DNA from: Halolamina pelagica
GTDB lineage: Archaea > Halobacteriota > Halobacteria > Halobacteriales > Haloferacaceae
Assembly (NCBI RefSeq): GCF_001307315.1
Contig: NZ_LGUC01000001.1
Location: 434,001 to 498,000, forward strand
DNA: 64,000 nt
Reading direction: 5' to 3'
Shown: one piece after another, positions 1 through 9,363 of the stretch
How the letters are laid out: each line of letters begins with the position of its first letter
Numbering within the stretch: the stretch's first letter is position 1
Notes under the pieces: generated by a model
The model's input: only the letters and a program-made list of their open reading frames with translations
Databases searched by the model: none
What the model was told of the DNA's origin: nothing
Position numbers and translations under genes: made by a program

Positions 1-134
1 CGAAGCAGCTTCGTCTTGCAGTCCGGACAGAGTGCAACCGAGCGGTCGCCGCCGCCGAGGCGCGGGGGAACCACGGCGTACTCGCCCACGTCGTCCGGAC
101 TCGCACAGAAGTAACACGACTGGAGGTCGGCCAT
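1..134 (-). CDS. Small zinc-ribbon protein, 5' part only (runs off window start)
   Basis: The start codon is at 132-134 on the minus strand and the frame stays open to the window edge, so only the first 44 residues are present. The visible part begins MADLQSCYFC and later has CPDCKTK. Two CxxC pairs (C7/C10 and a second pair near residues 37-40) are spaced like a small zinc ribbon. No other domain can be seen in the fragment. Such short one-ribbon proteins are common and mostly uncharacterised in haloarchaea. It is transcribed divergently from the ACT-domain gene at 233. The function is unknown. Confidence 0.6.
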   Translation of the reverse strand, partial: MADLQSCYFCASPDDVGEYAVVPPRLGGGDRSVALCPDCKTKLL

Positions 135-232
135 AGTCGGGCGTCGACCCCGGCGGTGAAAAAAGCCGTGTCGTCCGCGGCCACGGCCGGAAGAGTGGGT
201 TTAACTCTCCACCGAGTGTTCCTCCGGCAAAC

Positions 233-733
233 GTGTTCGACGAGATCATGGAGAAGTTCGAGGGGTCGCCCTCCCAGCAGGCGGTGGTGCGGCTCCTGCT
301 CGAACGCGGCTTCTCGATCAACGACGAGGGGCGGGTCGTCTCCGGCGAGATCGAGATCCCCAACACCCAGATCGCCCGCGAGATCGACGTCGATCGGCGC
401 GTCGTCGACTCCACCACCCAGGCGCTGCTCGACGACGACGAGCTCCGGGACATCTTCCGGAACATCTCGGCGGTGCCGAGCCTGATGGATCTCGCCCCCG
501 TGCTCGACTTCACCGTCGTCCGGGTGAAACCAACCGACGCCGACGCCGCGGGCATCGTCGCCCGGGTCACCGAGGTCGTCGCCGACGAGGGGCTGTCGAT
601 CCGGCAGGTGCTCTCCGACGACCCCGAGTTCGCTGACGAGCCGATGCTGTACCTGATCCTCGACACCGACCCCTCCGGTAAACTGCTGAAACGTGTCCGC
701 GACCTCCCCCACGTCCGGGAAGTGAGCTTCTGA
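233..733 (+). CDS. ACT-domain predicted regulator of amino acid metabolism (COG2150-like)
   Basis: The 166-residue protein has an N-terminal helix-turn-helix-like part (about residues 1-60, with the stretch NTQIAREIDVDRRVVDSTTQ looking like a recognition helix) and a C-terminal ACT domain (about 90-166, FTVVRVKPTDADAAGIVARV...). This order matches COG2150, predicted regulators of amino acid metabolism. A ligand-sensing transcriptional role is inferred from the family. The GTG start at 233 was chosen because a TTTAA box at 200-204 lies about 30 nt upstream, which fits a leaderless transcript. The stop is directly followed by the ATG of the next gene, so the two are probably co-transcribed. Confidence 0.8.
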   Translation: MFDEIMEKFEGSPSQQAVVRLLLERGFSINDEGRVVSGEIEIPNTQIAREIDVDRRVVDSTTQALLDDDELRDIFRNISAVPSLMDLAPVLDFTVVRVKPTDADAAGIVARVTEVVADEGLSIRQVLSDDPEFADEPMLYLILDTDPSGKLLKRVRDLPHVREVSF

Positions 734-1366
734 ATGACCGACCCCGAGCCGTTCCGCACCGTCGCCGGCCGCGGCGAGGCCCGCTTCGAGATCCGCGGCT
801 CGGAGTTCATCGGCCACGTCGACCGCGCCGACAGCGTCGACGCGGCCGAATCGTTCGTCGACGCCGTCCGCGAGCGGTACGACGACGCGACGCACAACGT
901 CCCGGCCTACCGCGTGCCGGCGGGTGACACGGCTCCCGACCGCGTGAACGAGGTGCTGATCCGCGAGTACCAGAGCGACGACGGCGAGCCGACGGGCTCC
1001 TCGGGCAAGCCCGCGCTGAACGTGCTCCAGCAGCGCGACCTCCGGAACGTCGTCGCGGTCGTGACGCGCTACTACGGCGGCACCAACCTCGGCGTCGGCG
1101 GCCTCGCCCGCGCCTACTCCCGGGCGGTGAAGGAGGCCGTGGACGACGCGGGCGTCGAGGCGGTCCGCCCCCGTCACCGCTTCACCGTCACCGTCGAGTA
1201 CGACGACTCCGGCACCGTCCGGGGGATTCTCGACGGCGCGGACTGTGAGTTCGACGCCGCTTACGAGGCCGAGGTCGCCTTCGACGTGTCGGCGCCGGTC
1301 ACCGAGAGCGACGAGCTACGCGACCGGATCCAGTCGGCGACCAGCGGCCGCGCGCGGATCGAGTAA
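734..1366 (+). CDS. IMPACT/YigZ family protein
   Basis: The 210-residue protein has the UPF0029 N-terminal domain with the family signature around residues 80-135: DDGEPTGSSGKPALNVLQ, then VVAVVTRYYGGTNLGVGGLARAYS. A second small domain follows (residues about 140-210), as in YigZ. The family is linked to translation control (eukaryotic IMPACT acts on GCN2), but the prokaryotic role is not settled. The ATG is adjacent to the stop of the preceding ACT-domain gene, so the two form a likely two-gene operon. The length is normal for the family and no defects are seen. Confidence 0.88.
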   Translation: MTDPEPFRTVAGRGEARFEIRGSEFIGHVDRADSVDAAESFVDAVRERYDDATHNVPAYRVPAGDTAPDRVNEVLIREYQSDDGEPTGSSGKPALNVLQQRDLRNVVAVVTRYYGGTNLGVGGLARAYSRAVKEAVDDAGVEAVRPRHRFTVTVEYDDSGTVRGILDGADCEFDAAYEAEVAFDVSAPVTESDELRDRIQSATSGRARIE

Positions 1367-1439
1367 CAGTCGGCGACCGACTCGCCCCCGGACCCCCGAC
1401 GGGCGCAACCGTTTTGCCCCCACCGTCGAACCGACCCGC

Positions 1440-2561
1440 ATGCTCGAACGGACGGACGTGGTCGTCGTGGGCGGCGGCATCGTCGGCACGGCGGCCGCCT
1501 ACCAGCTCGTGGACCGGGGAATCGAGACGGTTTTGGTCGACGAGGACCGGGCGGGGAGCGCGACCGCCGCGGGCGCGGGGATCATCTCCCCACCAACCAG
1601 TAGCCGGCGCGAGAACGACGACTGGTTCGCGTTCGCCGAACTCGCCGCGGCTCACTACCCGGCGCTGATCAGCAGCCTCGAAGCGGCGGGGATCGACGAC
1701 CACGGCTACAAGCGGGGCGACATGCTCTCGATCGCGCGCACGCCGGCCGAGGCAGAGACGATCGAGACCGACCTGGCGCGCGCTCAGCGACGGGGCGCGT
1801 CCGTCGAGGAGATCTCGCCCGCCGAAGCCGAGGCGGCGTTCCCCGCGCTCTCGGGCGTCGAACGCGCGCTGCGGTTCCCCGACGCCGGTCGCGTCGACGG
1901 CGCGATGCTCACGGCCGCGCTCGATCGGGCGGCTCGGGCGGCTGGCCTCACTGCCGTCGACGGGCGCGTCGAGGCGATACACACCGACGAGGGGGCGGTT
2001 TCTGGCGTCGTCGTCGACGGCGACCGGCTTGAGGCGGACCGGGTCGTCGTCGCCGGCGGCGCGTGGTCGGGCGGGTTCGGCGACGATCTGGGCTGCTCGT
2101 TGCCCGTGAGCCCGATCCGGGGGCAGATCGTCCACCTCGACGGGAGCGACATCTTCGAAACTCCGGGCGACCTCCCGATCGTCGGGAGCGTCGCGGACAA
2201 CTACATCGTGCCGTGGGCGGACGGCCGGATCGTCGTCGGTGCCACCCGCGAGCACGACGCCGGTTTCGACCCGCGGATCACCGCCGGCGGCGTGCAGACC
2301 GTGCTCGATTCGGGGCTCCGACTCGCGCCCGGCCTCGCCGAGGCCACCTTCGAGGAGGTTCGGGTCGGCCTCCGGCCCGGGAGTCCGGACGGGCTGCCGA
2401 TACTCGGCGAGATCCCGGGCGTCGACGGCGCCTACGTCGCCACCGGCCACGGGCCGACGGGGCTGACGCTGGGCCCCTACTCCGGCGCGGTGGTCGCGCA
2501 GTCGATCGCCGGCGAGGAGCCGACGGCGGATCTCTCGGCGTTCGATCCGGCGCGGTTCTAG
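1440..2561 (+). CDS. FAD-dependent amino-acid-type oxidoreductase (DadA/ThiO family)
   Basis: The 373-residue protein begins MLERTDVVVVGGGIVGTAAA. That is a classical dinucleotide-binding fold with GxGxxG at residues 11-16. A DAO-family body follows, with FPDAGRVDGAMLTAAL mid-protein and a C-terminal FAD-contact segment with the stretch YVATGHGPTGLTLGP. Family members oxidise glycine, D-amino acids or N-methylated amino acids. The substrate cannot be decided here. An open frame continues upstream of 1440, but the Rossmann motif normally starts within about 10 residues of the N-terminus, so the ATG at 1440 is preferred. Confidence 0.85.
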   Translation: MLERTDVVVVGGGIVGTAAAYQLVDRGIETVLVDEDRAGSATAAGAGIISPPTSSRRENDDWFAFAELAAAHYPALISSLEAAGIDDHGYKRGDMLSIARTPAEAETIETDLARAQRRGASVEEISPAEAEAAFPALSGVERALRFPDAGRVDGAMLTAALDRAARAAGLTAVDGRVEAIHTDEGAVSGVVVDGDRLEADRVVVAGGAWSGGFGDDLGCSLPVSPIRGQIVHLDGSDIFETPGDLPIVGSVADNYIVPWADGRIVVGATREHDAGFDPRITAGGVQTVLDSGLRLAPGLAEATFEEVRVGLRPGSPDGLPILGEIPGVDGAYVATGHGPTGLTLGPYSGAVVAQSIAGEEPTADLSAFDPARF

Positions 2562-2616
2562 CCCGCGGCCGGCACGGAACAGGAAACTTATCCGCCCTAC
2601 GGCCACTACTCGGGGT

Positions 2617-4174
2617 ATGACCAGCGGCTCGCCGTCGAACGTCCTCTTCGTGGTGATGGACACGGTCCGGAAGGACCACCTCGGCCCGTACGGCTACCAC
2701 CGTGACACGACGCCGGGGCTCGACGAGTTCGCCGAGGAGGCGACCGTCTTCGACAACGCCGTCGCCCCCGCCCCGTGGACGCTCCCGGTCCACGCCTCCA
2801 TCTTCACCGGGATGTACCCCTCACGCCACGGCGCCGACCAGGAGAACCCCTATCTGGAGGGGCGACGACGCTCGCGCAGTCGCTCTCGGCGGCGGGCCAC
2901 GAGACCGCCTGCTACTCCTCGAACGCCTGGATCACCCCCTACACCCACCTCACCGACGGGTTCGACGACCAGGACAACTTCTTCGAGGTGATGCCGGGCG
3001 ACCTGCTCTCGGGCCCGCTGGCGCGGATGTGGCAGGTGCTCAACGACAACCCCCGACTCCGGAAGCTGGCGGACATGATCGTCAGCGCGGGCAACACCGC
3101 CCACGAGTACCTGAGTTCCGGCGAGGGCGCCGACTCGAAGACTCCCCGCGTCATCGACCGCACGAAGCAGTTCGTCGAAGCGGCGGAGGCGGGCGACGAC
3201 GACGGCTGGTTCTCCTTCATCAACCTCATGGACGCCCACCTGCCGTACCACCCGCCCGAGGAGTTCGGCGAGGAGTTCGCGCCGGGTGTCGACTCCACCG
3301 AGGTCTGCCAGAACTCGAAGCTGTACAACTCCGGCGCTCGGGAGATCGACGACGACGAGTGGGAGGAGATCCGCGGGCTGTACGACGCCGAGATCGCCCA
3401 CATCGACAGCCAGCTCACCAGGCTGTTCGACTGGCTGAAGGCGACCGACCGCTGGGACGACACCGCGGTGGTCGTCTGTGCGGACCACGGCGAACTCCAC
3501 GGCGAACACGGCCTCTACGGCCACGAGTTCGGCCTCTACGACCCGCTCGTCAACGTCCCGCTGATGGTCAAACACCCCGAAATCGAGCAGGGGCGCCGCC
3601 AGGAGACGGTCGAACTGATCGATCTCTACCACACCGTGCTCGACACGTTCGACGCCGACGCGGCCGCGACGGCCGCCGACGAGGAGGCGGTGCCGCTCGA
3701 CCGCACTCGCTCGCTGCTCGCCGACGAGTACCGCGCGTTCGACGGCGTCGACGACGCCGACCCCGCACAGCAGGCCGCGCCCGACGGCGAAACTGGGTTC
3801 ATCGAGTACTCCCGTCCGGTGGTCGAACTCAAGCAGTTGGAGGAGAAAGCCGCCGACGCCGGGATCGACCTCGACGAGGACTCGCGGTTTTACGCACGCA
3901 TGCGCGCCGCCCGCCGGGCCGACGCGAAGTACGTCCGGATCGACCGGATCGAGGACGAAGCGTACCGACTGGACGAGGACCCCGACGAGACGGAGAACCT
4001 GGCGGGCGTCGACGACGAGACGATCGACGACGTGGAGGGCGAACTCGCGATCTTCGAGAACGAGATCGGCGGCGCCTGGACCAGCGCCGCCGCGGGCGAG
4101 ATCACCGACGACGCCGTCGAGGGATGGACGAGGAGATCCAGGATCGGTTGCAGGATCTCGGGTATATGGAGTGA
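2617..4174 (+). CDS. Sulfatase / alkaline-phosphatase superfamily hydrolase, two apparent frameshifts
   Basis: The start reads MTSGSPSNVLFVVMDTVRKDHLGPYGY, the usual metal-site opening of the sulfatase superfamily. APWTLPVHASIFTGMYPSRHG follows with Ser/Thr rather than Cys at the nucleophile position. Further on come MDAHLPYHPP and VVVCADHGELHGEHGLYGHE, the second metal site. The frame breaks at the G run 2859-2862 and again at the G run 4121-4123. Adding one G at each restores a continuous protein of about 519 residues ending LQDLGYME. Without Cys the protein would need Ser-type maturation or act as a phosphodiesterase or phosphotransferase; the substrate is unknown. Two run contractions in one gene suggest sequencing error rather than a pseudogene. 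Confidence 0.8.
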
Positions 4175-4267
4175 CACCAGCCACGGCACGCGACCAGCGA
4201 TCGGCGACGGCCGATCGCCCGGAGCTGTTTCCGTGACTGTGTAAAACCGACCACGGCGCGCGACTGC

Positions 4268-4555
4268 TCAGCCCTCGGTCCAGTAGTACAGCGCGGTCCG
4301 ATCGGCGCCGCAGTCCGGACACTCCCCGGGAAGCTCCTCGATGTTGCGGAGTTCGCCGCAGTCCGCACAGCGCGACAGCAGTTCGGCCTCGCCGAACTCG
4401 TGGCCCGCGCCGTCGTGGTCGATCGAGAGCGCCCGGATCCCCTCCCGGGTGGTGATGGCGAAGCCGTCGTCGGTCAGGCCGCGAATGCTGCCGAGTTTCG
4501 TCCCGTCACGGTCGTACACCTCTGCGCCAATGGTGACCGTGCGTTTCTCGCTCAC
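4268..4555 (-). CDS. Small rubredoxin-like zinc-ribbon protein
   Basis: From the GTG at 4553-4555 the protein has 95 residues. The N-terminal half, beginning MSEKRTVTIGAEVYDRDG, resembles a small beta-barrel (PRC-barrel-like, with GTKLGSIRGL). The C-terminal half has CADCGEL and CPDCGAD, a four-cysteine zinc ribbon. Longer upstream in-frame starts exist, but they add a Pro/Arg-rich tail typical of non-coding G+C-rich sequence. I remember similar DUF7130-type haloarchaeal proteins but cannot confirm membership. The function is unknown. The gene is convergent with the sulfatase. Confidence 0.6.
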   Translation of the reverse strand: MSEKRTVTIGAEVYDRDGTKLGSIRGLTDDGFAITTREGIRALSIDHDGAGHEFGEAELLSRCADCGELRNIEELPGECPDCGADRTALYYWTEG

Positions 4556-4604
4556 AGGATTCACCTTGGGTCGCTGAGGCGAGAAAGACGGCGGCGGGGT
4601 GGAT

Positions 4605-5030
4605 CTACCGTCGAACCGACGCAAACGCGAGGGTGACGACCGAGAGCAACGTCGTTGCCAGTGTCACCGTGTAGAGTTCGACAGCGGCCAGTCGTGCGGG
4701 CGTGCGAAGCAGCAGATAGGCGTGAGCGAGGCCAGTACCCGCCAATCCAGAATAGAGAACGAGCGGTCCGATACTCCCAGCGGTGACTTCGCCCCCGAGT
4801 ACATGAGTGTCGCACTGAATCTGCACGAGGGCGAGTGTTGGGAGCGCGACCGAGACGGAACCCACGAGTAGCGCGAGGCCACTACCGGTAGGTTCGTGCA
4901 GAACGCCAACAAGCGGACCCAGTTCACCGATAGCGACGCCGCGACGGATGACGAACTGGGCCTGGAGGAGGATGACTGTCGTCAGCCAGAGCGTGGCGCC
5001 GACGACGGCGGGGCGGAATCGACAGGACAC
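4605..5030 (-). CDS. Small membrane protein, function unknown
   Basis: The 141-residue protein has a GTG start (5028-5030). It shows about four hydrophobic segments (near residues 8-28, 50-72, 82-107 and 114-136), giving a predicted four-helix membrane protein. It is much less acidic than the cytoplasmic neighbours, as expected. An A-rich/TATA-like element lies about 30 nt upstream on the minus strand (around 5055-5065), consistent with leaderless transcription. No family was recognised. It lies downstream of the DNA polymerase D large-subunit gene on the same strand. Confidence 0.55.
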   Translation of the reverse strand: MSCRFRPAVVGATLWLTTVILLQAQFVIRRGVAIGELGPLVGVLHEPTGSGLALLVGSVSVALPTLALVQIQCDTHVLGGEVTAGSIGPLVLYSGLAGTGLAHAYLLLRTPARLAAVELYTVTLATTLLSVVTLAFASVRR

Positions 5031-5072
5031 AGTCAGATTCGAAACTGAGGTCGGATATTTTTTTTGGAACTA

Positions 5073-8000
5073 CTACATGAAGTCCGCGATGCCGCTCTGT
5101 TTGTTCTTGTCGTTCTCGAAAATCGACTCCAGCGAGCGTTCGAGCACCTCTAACCGCTGTTTCGTGTAGTCCCGGCAGCCGTACTCCTCGGCGACCTCGA
5201 TAGCCACGTCCATGTACTTGTTCACGGAGCCGCGGTGGACGGTCAGCGTCATCCGGCCGCCACACTCCCGACAGTCGCCGGTGAGCGGCATCCGGCGGTA
5301 CTTCTCGCCACAGTCCAGACAGCGCGTCTCCTGCCGAGAGAACGCCCGGAGGTTGCCGATCAGGTCCGGCAGGAAGTGGTTCTCGATCACTCGCTCGGCC
5401 ACGTCGGTCTGGTCGACGGCGCGGAGCTTTCGGGAGAGTTCGAGCTGGGCGTCCATCTTCGTCTCCATGTCGCCCAGCGTCTTGTACGCCGAGAGATCCG
5501 GCCCGAGCGCGATGTCGCTGGTGTCGTGGGTGTGGTCGAAGCCGCGGTACTCGTCGTCGGTGCCGAGCGTGTCCTCACCGAGCTGGATCAGCTCTTCGAC
5601 CTCGCCGGGGTCGGCCATCTCGAGGGTCGCCTCGTAGAACTCCTGGGGGTACTGCCGGACGATGTCCATGTTGTGGGCCTCGTCGTCGATCTCCGAGGGG
5701 TCGATCCGTGAGGACATCACCAGCGGCGCGTCCATCCGGCCCCCGCGCTGGTCGGGGAGGAACTCCTTCGAGAAGTTGAGCAGGCCGTCCAGCAGGAGCA
5801 TGACGCAGTCCTCGTCGCCGTCGCACTGGGCGGAGTACATGTCGTTCGCGACGAGCGTGTGTGTCTCCTCGACGGTGAGGCAGTAGGTATGGTCACTTTC
5901 GGCTTCGACGTACTCGACAGTGGCCACCTCGTCGGTCACGGGTGCGCCGCCGTCGGCGATTACCGCCGTCTCGGCGTCGCCCCGGATGCTGGCAGGCTGT
6001 TCGCCCGTCCCAGTCGAAGGCACGGGGATCTCGTCGCCGACTTCGATTTCGGTGGCGACGATCGACTCGACGCCACTGGTCCACCGACAGAGTTCGTGAT
6101 CCGGCGTCACCGTGATCTCCCGACCGCTCCGGGTCTCGACGCGGACCATGTGCTCCGGTGCGGGATGCTTGCTCACCGCCTCGACGGGCTTGACGACCTC
6201 GTCGCCGTCGGCGTCGATTGACGGAACAAACACGTCGCCGTCGAGTTCCTGCACCAGCGTCCCGAAGTCGTCCTCGTCGGCGGTTTCGGGGTTGAGCCGA
6301 TCCTCGACGAGCGTCCGAATCTCGTCGTGGTGCCACGACTCGCTCTCGTCGCGGAACCACACCTTCGTCTCGGGGTGGAAGCAGTTCCGCCGCTTCGCCG
6401 CGTGGAAGTACGGGTGCGCGTAGCCGACGGCCGCACTCGTGAACCCAACGACGCGCCCGACCACCGCGGCGGAGGTGTGCGGCGCCATCCCGAACACGAG
6501 TTCGCCCACGAGGTCGTCGCGCTCCTCAACCCCGTAGAACGGCTCCAGCCCGTAGAACTCCTCCAGCAGGTCGTCGACGAAGTCCGCCGTCCGCATCATG
6601 TGCTCGGCCGCGCCGTCGGGGAGGACGATGTCCTGTACCTTCAGCTCGACCAGCTGGTCGTCGTGCCGCAGCGGCTCGCCGTCGACGTCGGTCTCGTAGC
6701 CGAGTCGGCGGAACTCCGCGGCGGTGGTGTCGAGCTCCTCGGGCCGGACCGAGGTGACCGGCAGGTCGGTCATGTCGTAGCGCACGGTGCCGTCCTTGAA
6801 CGACGACACGTCGTGTTTCGCCCGGAGGACCCCCTTCTCCATCGGCTCGGGAGTCTCGTTGGCGGACATCAGCCCCTGGACCCCCTTCAGGATCGAGAAG
6901 CTCCCCTCGCGCTCGCCGACGCTGTCGAGGGCGTCGTGGTAGATCGCATTGAGGTCGATCACCCGTTCCTCGGGGCTCTCGACCTCCCACTCACAGCGCG
7001 GGCAAACGACGCGGCCGGACTCGTCGGGTTCGACCTCGATCCCGCAGTCGTCGCACTCGTAGTACGGTTCGGTGTGGCTCTCACACTCCGGACAGCGGTT
7101 CTCGTAGGTGTGTTCGCCACACTCTGGGCACTCGCGCTCGCCGAGGCTGACCTCGATCACGCCGCGGCCGGCGTCGGTACGGTCCTTCGCGGCCTTGGCC
7201 ACGTCGCGTTGGCTGCCGCCGGCCTCGCCGATGGGGAACATCGTGTGGACCGCCGGCGAGAGGTCGCGGCTCTCGGACTTCTCGGGCCGGCCCATCCGGT
7301 TGCCGATCCGGGTGGGCGCACGCTCCCGGACCGCGAAGGAGGCGACTTCGTTCACGGCCTCGATCGCGTTCGTGCCGGGGAGTGGGACCGAGTCGGCCCC
7401 CTCGGTGTGTTCCGCCTCGGCCGCCGTGTCGGACTCGTCTCGCACAGCCACCCCGGTGTCGGCCTCAGCGGTCGGTGGCGCCTGTCGACTGTCGTCGGAG
7501 CCCGTGGACGGCGGCGCCTGTTGGCCGCCGTCGGCGACCGCCTCGTCCGGCCCGTCGTCCGCTGCGCCCCACGTTCGTGCGCGCTCGCTCAGGTCCGCGG
7601 GCTGCCACTCGCGTTCCAGTTCCGCGGTCACGCCAAGTGAGCGGAGGAGCGGGCGGTACTCGGGCACGCGGAGGGTGTCCTCTGTCGCGGTGTGCTCGAC
7701 GAGCAGGCGTTCGAGCGCGCGCTGGGCGTCGTCGCGCCGCTCGATCAGCAGCCCGTCGTCGTCGATCTCCCCGTCGGCGGCGGCGGCCGCCAGCGCGTCG
7801 TACTCGGCGACGGTCACGTCGTGCCAGAGGTAGGTGTACTCGGGGTGGATCGGGCAGTCATAGCGCTCGGCCCAGTCCAGCGCCGTCCGGGGGTCGGGCT
7901 CGTCGAGGTCGACGTGGGGGTCGTCCCGGAGCGCCTGCACGTCGGCGCCGGCGTCGTCGAACTCCTGTTCCCACCACTCGACGCTGTACGACGCCGGCAC

Positions 8001-9341
8001 GAGCGGGTGGTTGTTCTCGACGAACTCGCCGTAGTTGACGAGGTACTCGCCGAGGTCGAGGATCTCGTCGACGCCGTTTCTCACGTCGAGCGCCTCCTGC
8101 GGGTCGTCGATCCGGCGCACGTCGCCGTTGGCGAGCTTGACCGTCGGCCCCTCGATCGAGTCGACCGGGACGACGCCGGCGGCCTTCCCGGGGCGTTCGG
8201 TTTTGATCTGGGTCCCCGTCGCGAGGAAGTCGTCGACGAGATGCATCGTCGCCGGGTGGACGCCCGCGGTCGCGAACCCGTGGTTGCGCGAGCGGCCGTA
8301 GCGCAGGCGGAAGCCGCCTGATTCGGAGGGGTGGCCGAACACCGGCCGGCCGGCGATCAGGTCCCGGAGGTACTTGGTCGCGGACTCGGCTCGGACCGGC
8401 CCCTCGGGCTCGGCCGGTTCGTCGGCGTCCGCCTCCGCGTCGCCGTCGTCGGCGGCCGCCGCCTCGTCGCCCTCGTCGCTCCCGTCGTCGGCGGCGCCGT
8501 CGTAGTAGGTGCCGTCGATGAGGTCCTGCAGCCACGGCCAGTCGACCTCGTCGAGCTGGCGCGTGTAGCGCTGGATCTTCGGCGCCTTCAGCGCGATCCC
8601 CTCGGCCATGACGAGACACATCCCGCCGCGGGCGGAGTTGGTGTCGACGCGCTCGAGATCCCGGAACCCCGAGACCTCCTCGTCGCCGGTGGCCTCGCCG
8701 TCGAGCATGATCGGCATGTGCTCGGCGATGAACTTCGTCTCCTTGTCCTTCGGCGTGTACTGGAGCCCGGTCTCCTTCTCGTACAGCGCGATCTCCTCGG
8801 CGTAGCGCTCGATCTCGTCGTCGCGGGCGTGGAACTCCTCGATCCCGAGCAGCGAGCGGGCGTAGTCGGCGACGAGCACCGACAGCGCCTGTGCGGTCCC
8901 GCCCGCCGAGCGGATCGGCCCGGCGTAGTAGACGTTGACGAACTCGGTCCCGTCGTCGTTCTGGAGCAGTTCCGCGCGGTCGATCCCCTCGATCGGCGCG
9001 GCGACGACCCCCTCCGTGAGGAGGGCGACCGCGGTCCGGACCGCGCCCTCGATCTTCCCCTCGCGGCTGTCGTAGTCGCCGACGTTGCCGTCGACGAAGT
9101 CCTCCACGAGTTCGAGGGCGGCCTCCTCGCGGCTCATCTGGCCCTCGAGCTCCCGGACGCGCTCGGCGACGCCGGGGATGCCGAGGATGTTCTCGACGCG
9201 GTCGGCCATGTCCTTCGCGACCGGGATTTCGATCTCCGGCTGGGGATCTCTCCCCTGTTCGCGGGCGGCTTCGGCGCGGTCGAACGCGTCGTCGAGCTGG
9301 TCCTCGATGCGCTCGAAGTAGCGCTCGTCGTCCTCCCTCAT
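5073..9341 (-). CDS. polD2: DNA polymerase D large catalytic subunit (DP2), intein-containing
   Basis: This is the 1422-residue precursor of the euryarchaeal replicative polymerase D catalytic subunit. N-terminal DP2 signatures include YYAGPIRSAGGTAQALSVL. Cysteine-rich zinc fingers lie around residues 735-785 and near the C-terminus (CLDCGEKY...CRECGG). The active-site motif N-CDGDED is interrupted by an intein at residues 987-1172; without it the subunit is 1236 residues. Two acidic or low-complexity insertions (about residues 277-314 and 594-654, the latter with repeated QAPP) look like haloarchaeal expansions. The C-terminus KQSGIADFM resembles a PCNA-interacting box. The gene lies 22 nt after the PPC gene and probably shares its transcript. 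Confidence 0.97.
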   Translation of the reverse strand: MREDDERYFERIEDQLDDAFDRAEAAREQGRDPQPEIEIPVAKDMADRVENILGIPGVAERVRELEGQMSREEAALELVEDFVDGNVGDYDSREGKIEGAVRTAVALLTEGVVAAPIEGIDRAELLQNDDGTEFVNVYYAGPIRSAGGTAQALSVLVADYARSLLGIEEFHARDDEIERYAEEIALYEKETGLQYTPKDKETKFIAEHMPIMLDGEATGDEEVSGFRDLERVDTNSARGGMCLVMAEGIALKAPKIQRYTRQLDEVDWPWLQDLIDGTYYDGAADDGSDEGDEAAAADDGDAEADADEPAEPEGPVRAESATKYLRDLIAGRPVFGHPSESGGFRLRYGRSRNHGFATAGVHPATMHLVDDFLATGTQIKTERPGKAAGVVPVDSIEGPTVKLANGDVRRIDDPQEALDVRNGVDEILDLGEYLVNYGEFVENNHPLVPASYSVEWWEQEFDDAGADVQALRDDPHVDLDEPDPRTALDWAERYDCPIHPEYTYLWHDVTVAEYDALAAAAADGEIDDDGLLIERRDDAQRALERLLVEHTATEDTLRVPEYRPLLRSLGVTAELEREWQPADLSERARTWGAADDGPDEAVADGGQQAPPSTGSDDSRQAPPTAEADTGVAVRDESDTAAEAEHTEGADSVPLPGTNAIEAVNEVASFAVRERAPTRIGNRMGRPEKSESRDLSPAVHTMFPIGEAGGSQRDVAKAAKDRTDAGRGVIEVSLGERECPECGEHTYENRCPECESHTEPYYECDDCGIEVEPDESGRVVCPRCEWEVESPEERVIDLNAIYHDALDSVGEREGSFSILKGVQGLMSANETPEPMEKGVLRAKHDVSSFKDGTVRYDMTDLPVTSVRPEELDTTAAEFRRLGYETDVDGEPLRHDDQLVELKVQDIVLPDGAAEHMMRTADFVDDLLEEFYGLEPFYGVEERDDLVGELVFGMAPHTSAAVVGRVVGFTSAAVGYAHPYFHAAKRRNCFHPETKVWFRDESESWHHDEIRTLVEDRLNPETADEDDFGTLVQELDGDVFVPSIDADGDEVVKPVEAVSKHPAPEHMVRVETRSGREITVTPDHELCRWTSGVESIVATEIEVGDEIPVPSTGTGEQPASIRGDAETAVIADGGAPVTDEVATVEYVEAESDHTYCLTVEETHTLVANDMYSAQCDGDEDCVMLLLDGLLNFSKEFLPDQRGGRMDAPLVMSSRIDPSEIDDEAHNMDIVRQYPQEFYEATLEMADPGEVEELIQLGEDTLGTDDEYRGFDHTHDTSDIALGPDLSAYKTLGDMETKMDAQLELSRKLRAVDQTDVAERVIENHFLPDLIGNLRAFSRQETRCLDCGEKYRRMPLTGDCRECGGRMTLTVHRGSVNKYMDVAIEVAEEYGCRDYTKQRLEVLERSLESIFENDKNKQSGIADFM
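5826..6383 (-). other. Mini-intein inside DP2, C-terminal residue Gln
   Basis: The intein spans 186 codons. Its first residue is Cys (codon 6381-6383), block A reads CFHPETKVWF, and block B lies near ITVTPDHELCRW. The C-terminal part has HTYCLTVEETHTLVANDMYSAQ, ending Ala-Gln before the extein Cys. It sits between Asn and Cys of the N/CDGDED active-site motif. There is no room for a homing endonuclease. Most inteins end His-Asn; a terminal Gln is known for the Pyrococcus abyssi PolII intein at this kind of site. The boundaries follow from uninterrupted DP2 sequence on both sides (HAAKRRN and CDGDEDCVML). Confidence 0.93.
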
Positions 9342-9363
9342 CGCTCACCCCGCCCGTTCCGGC

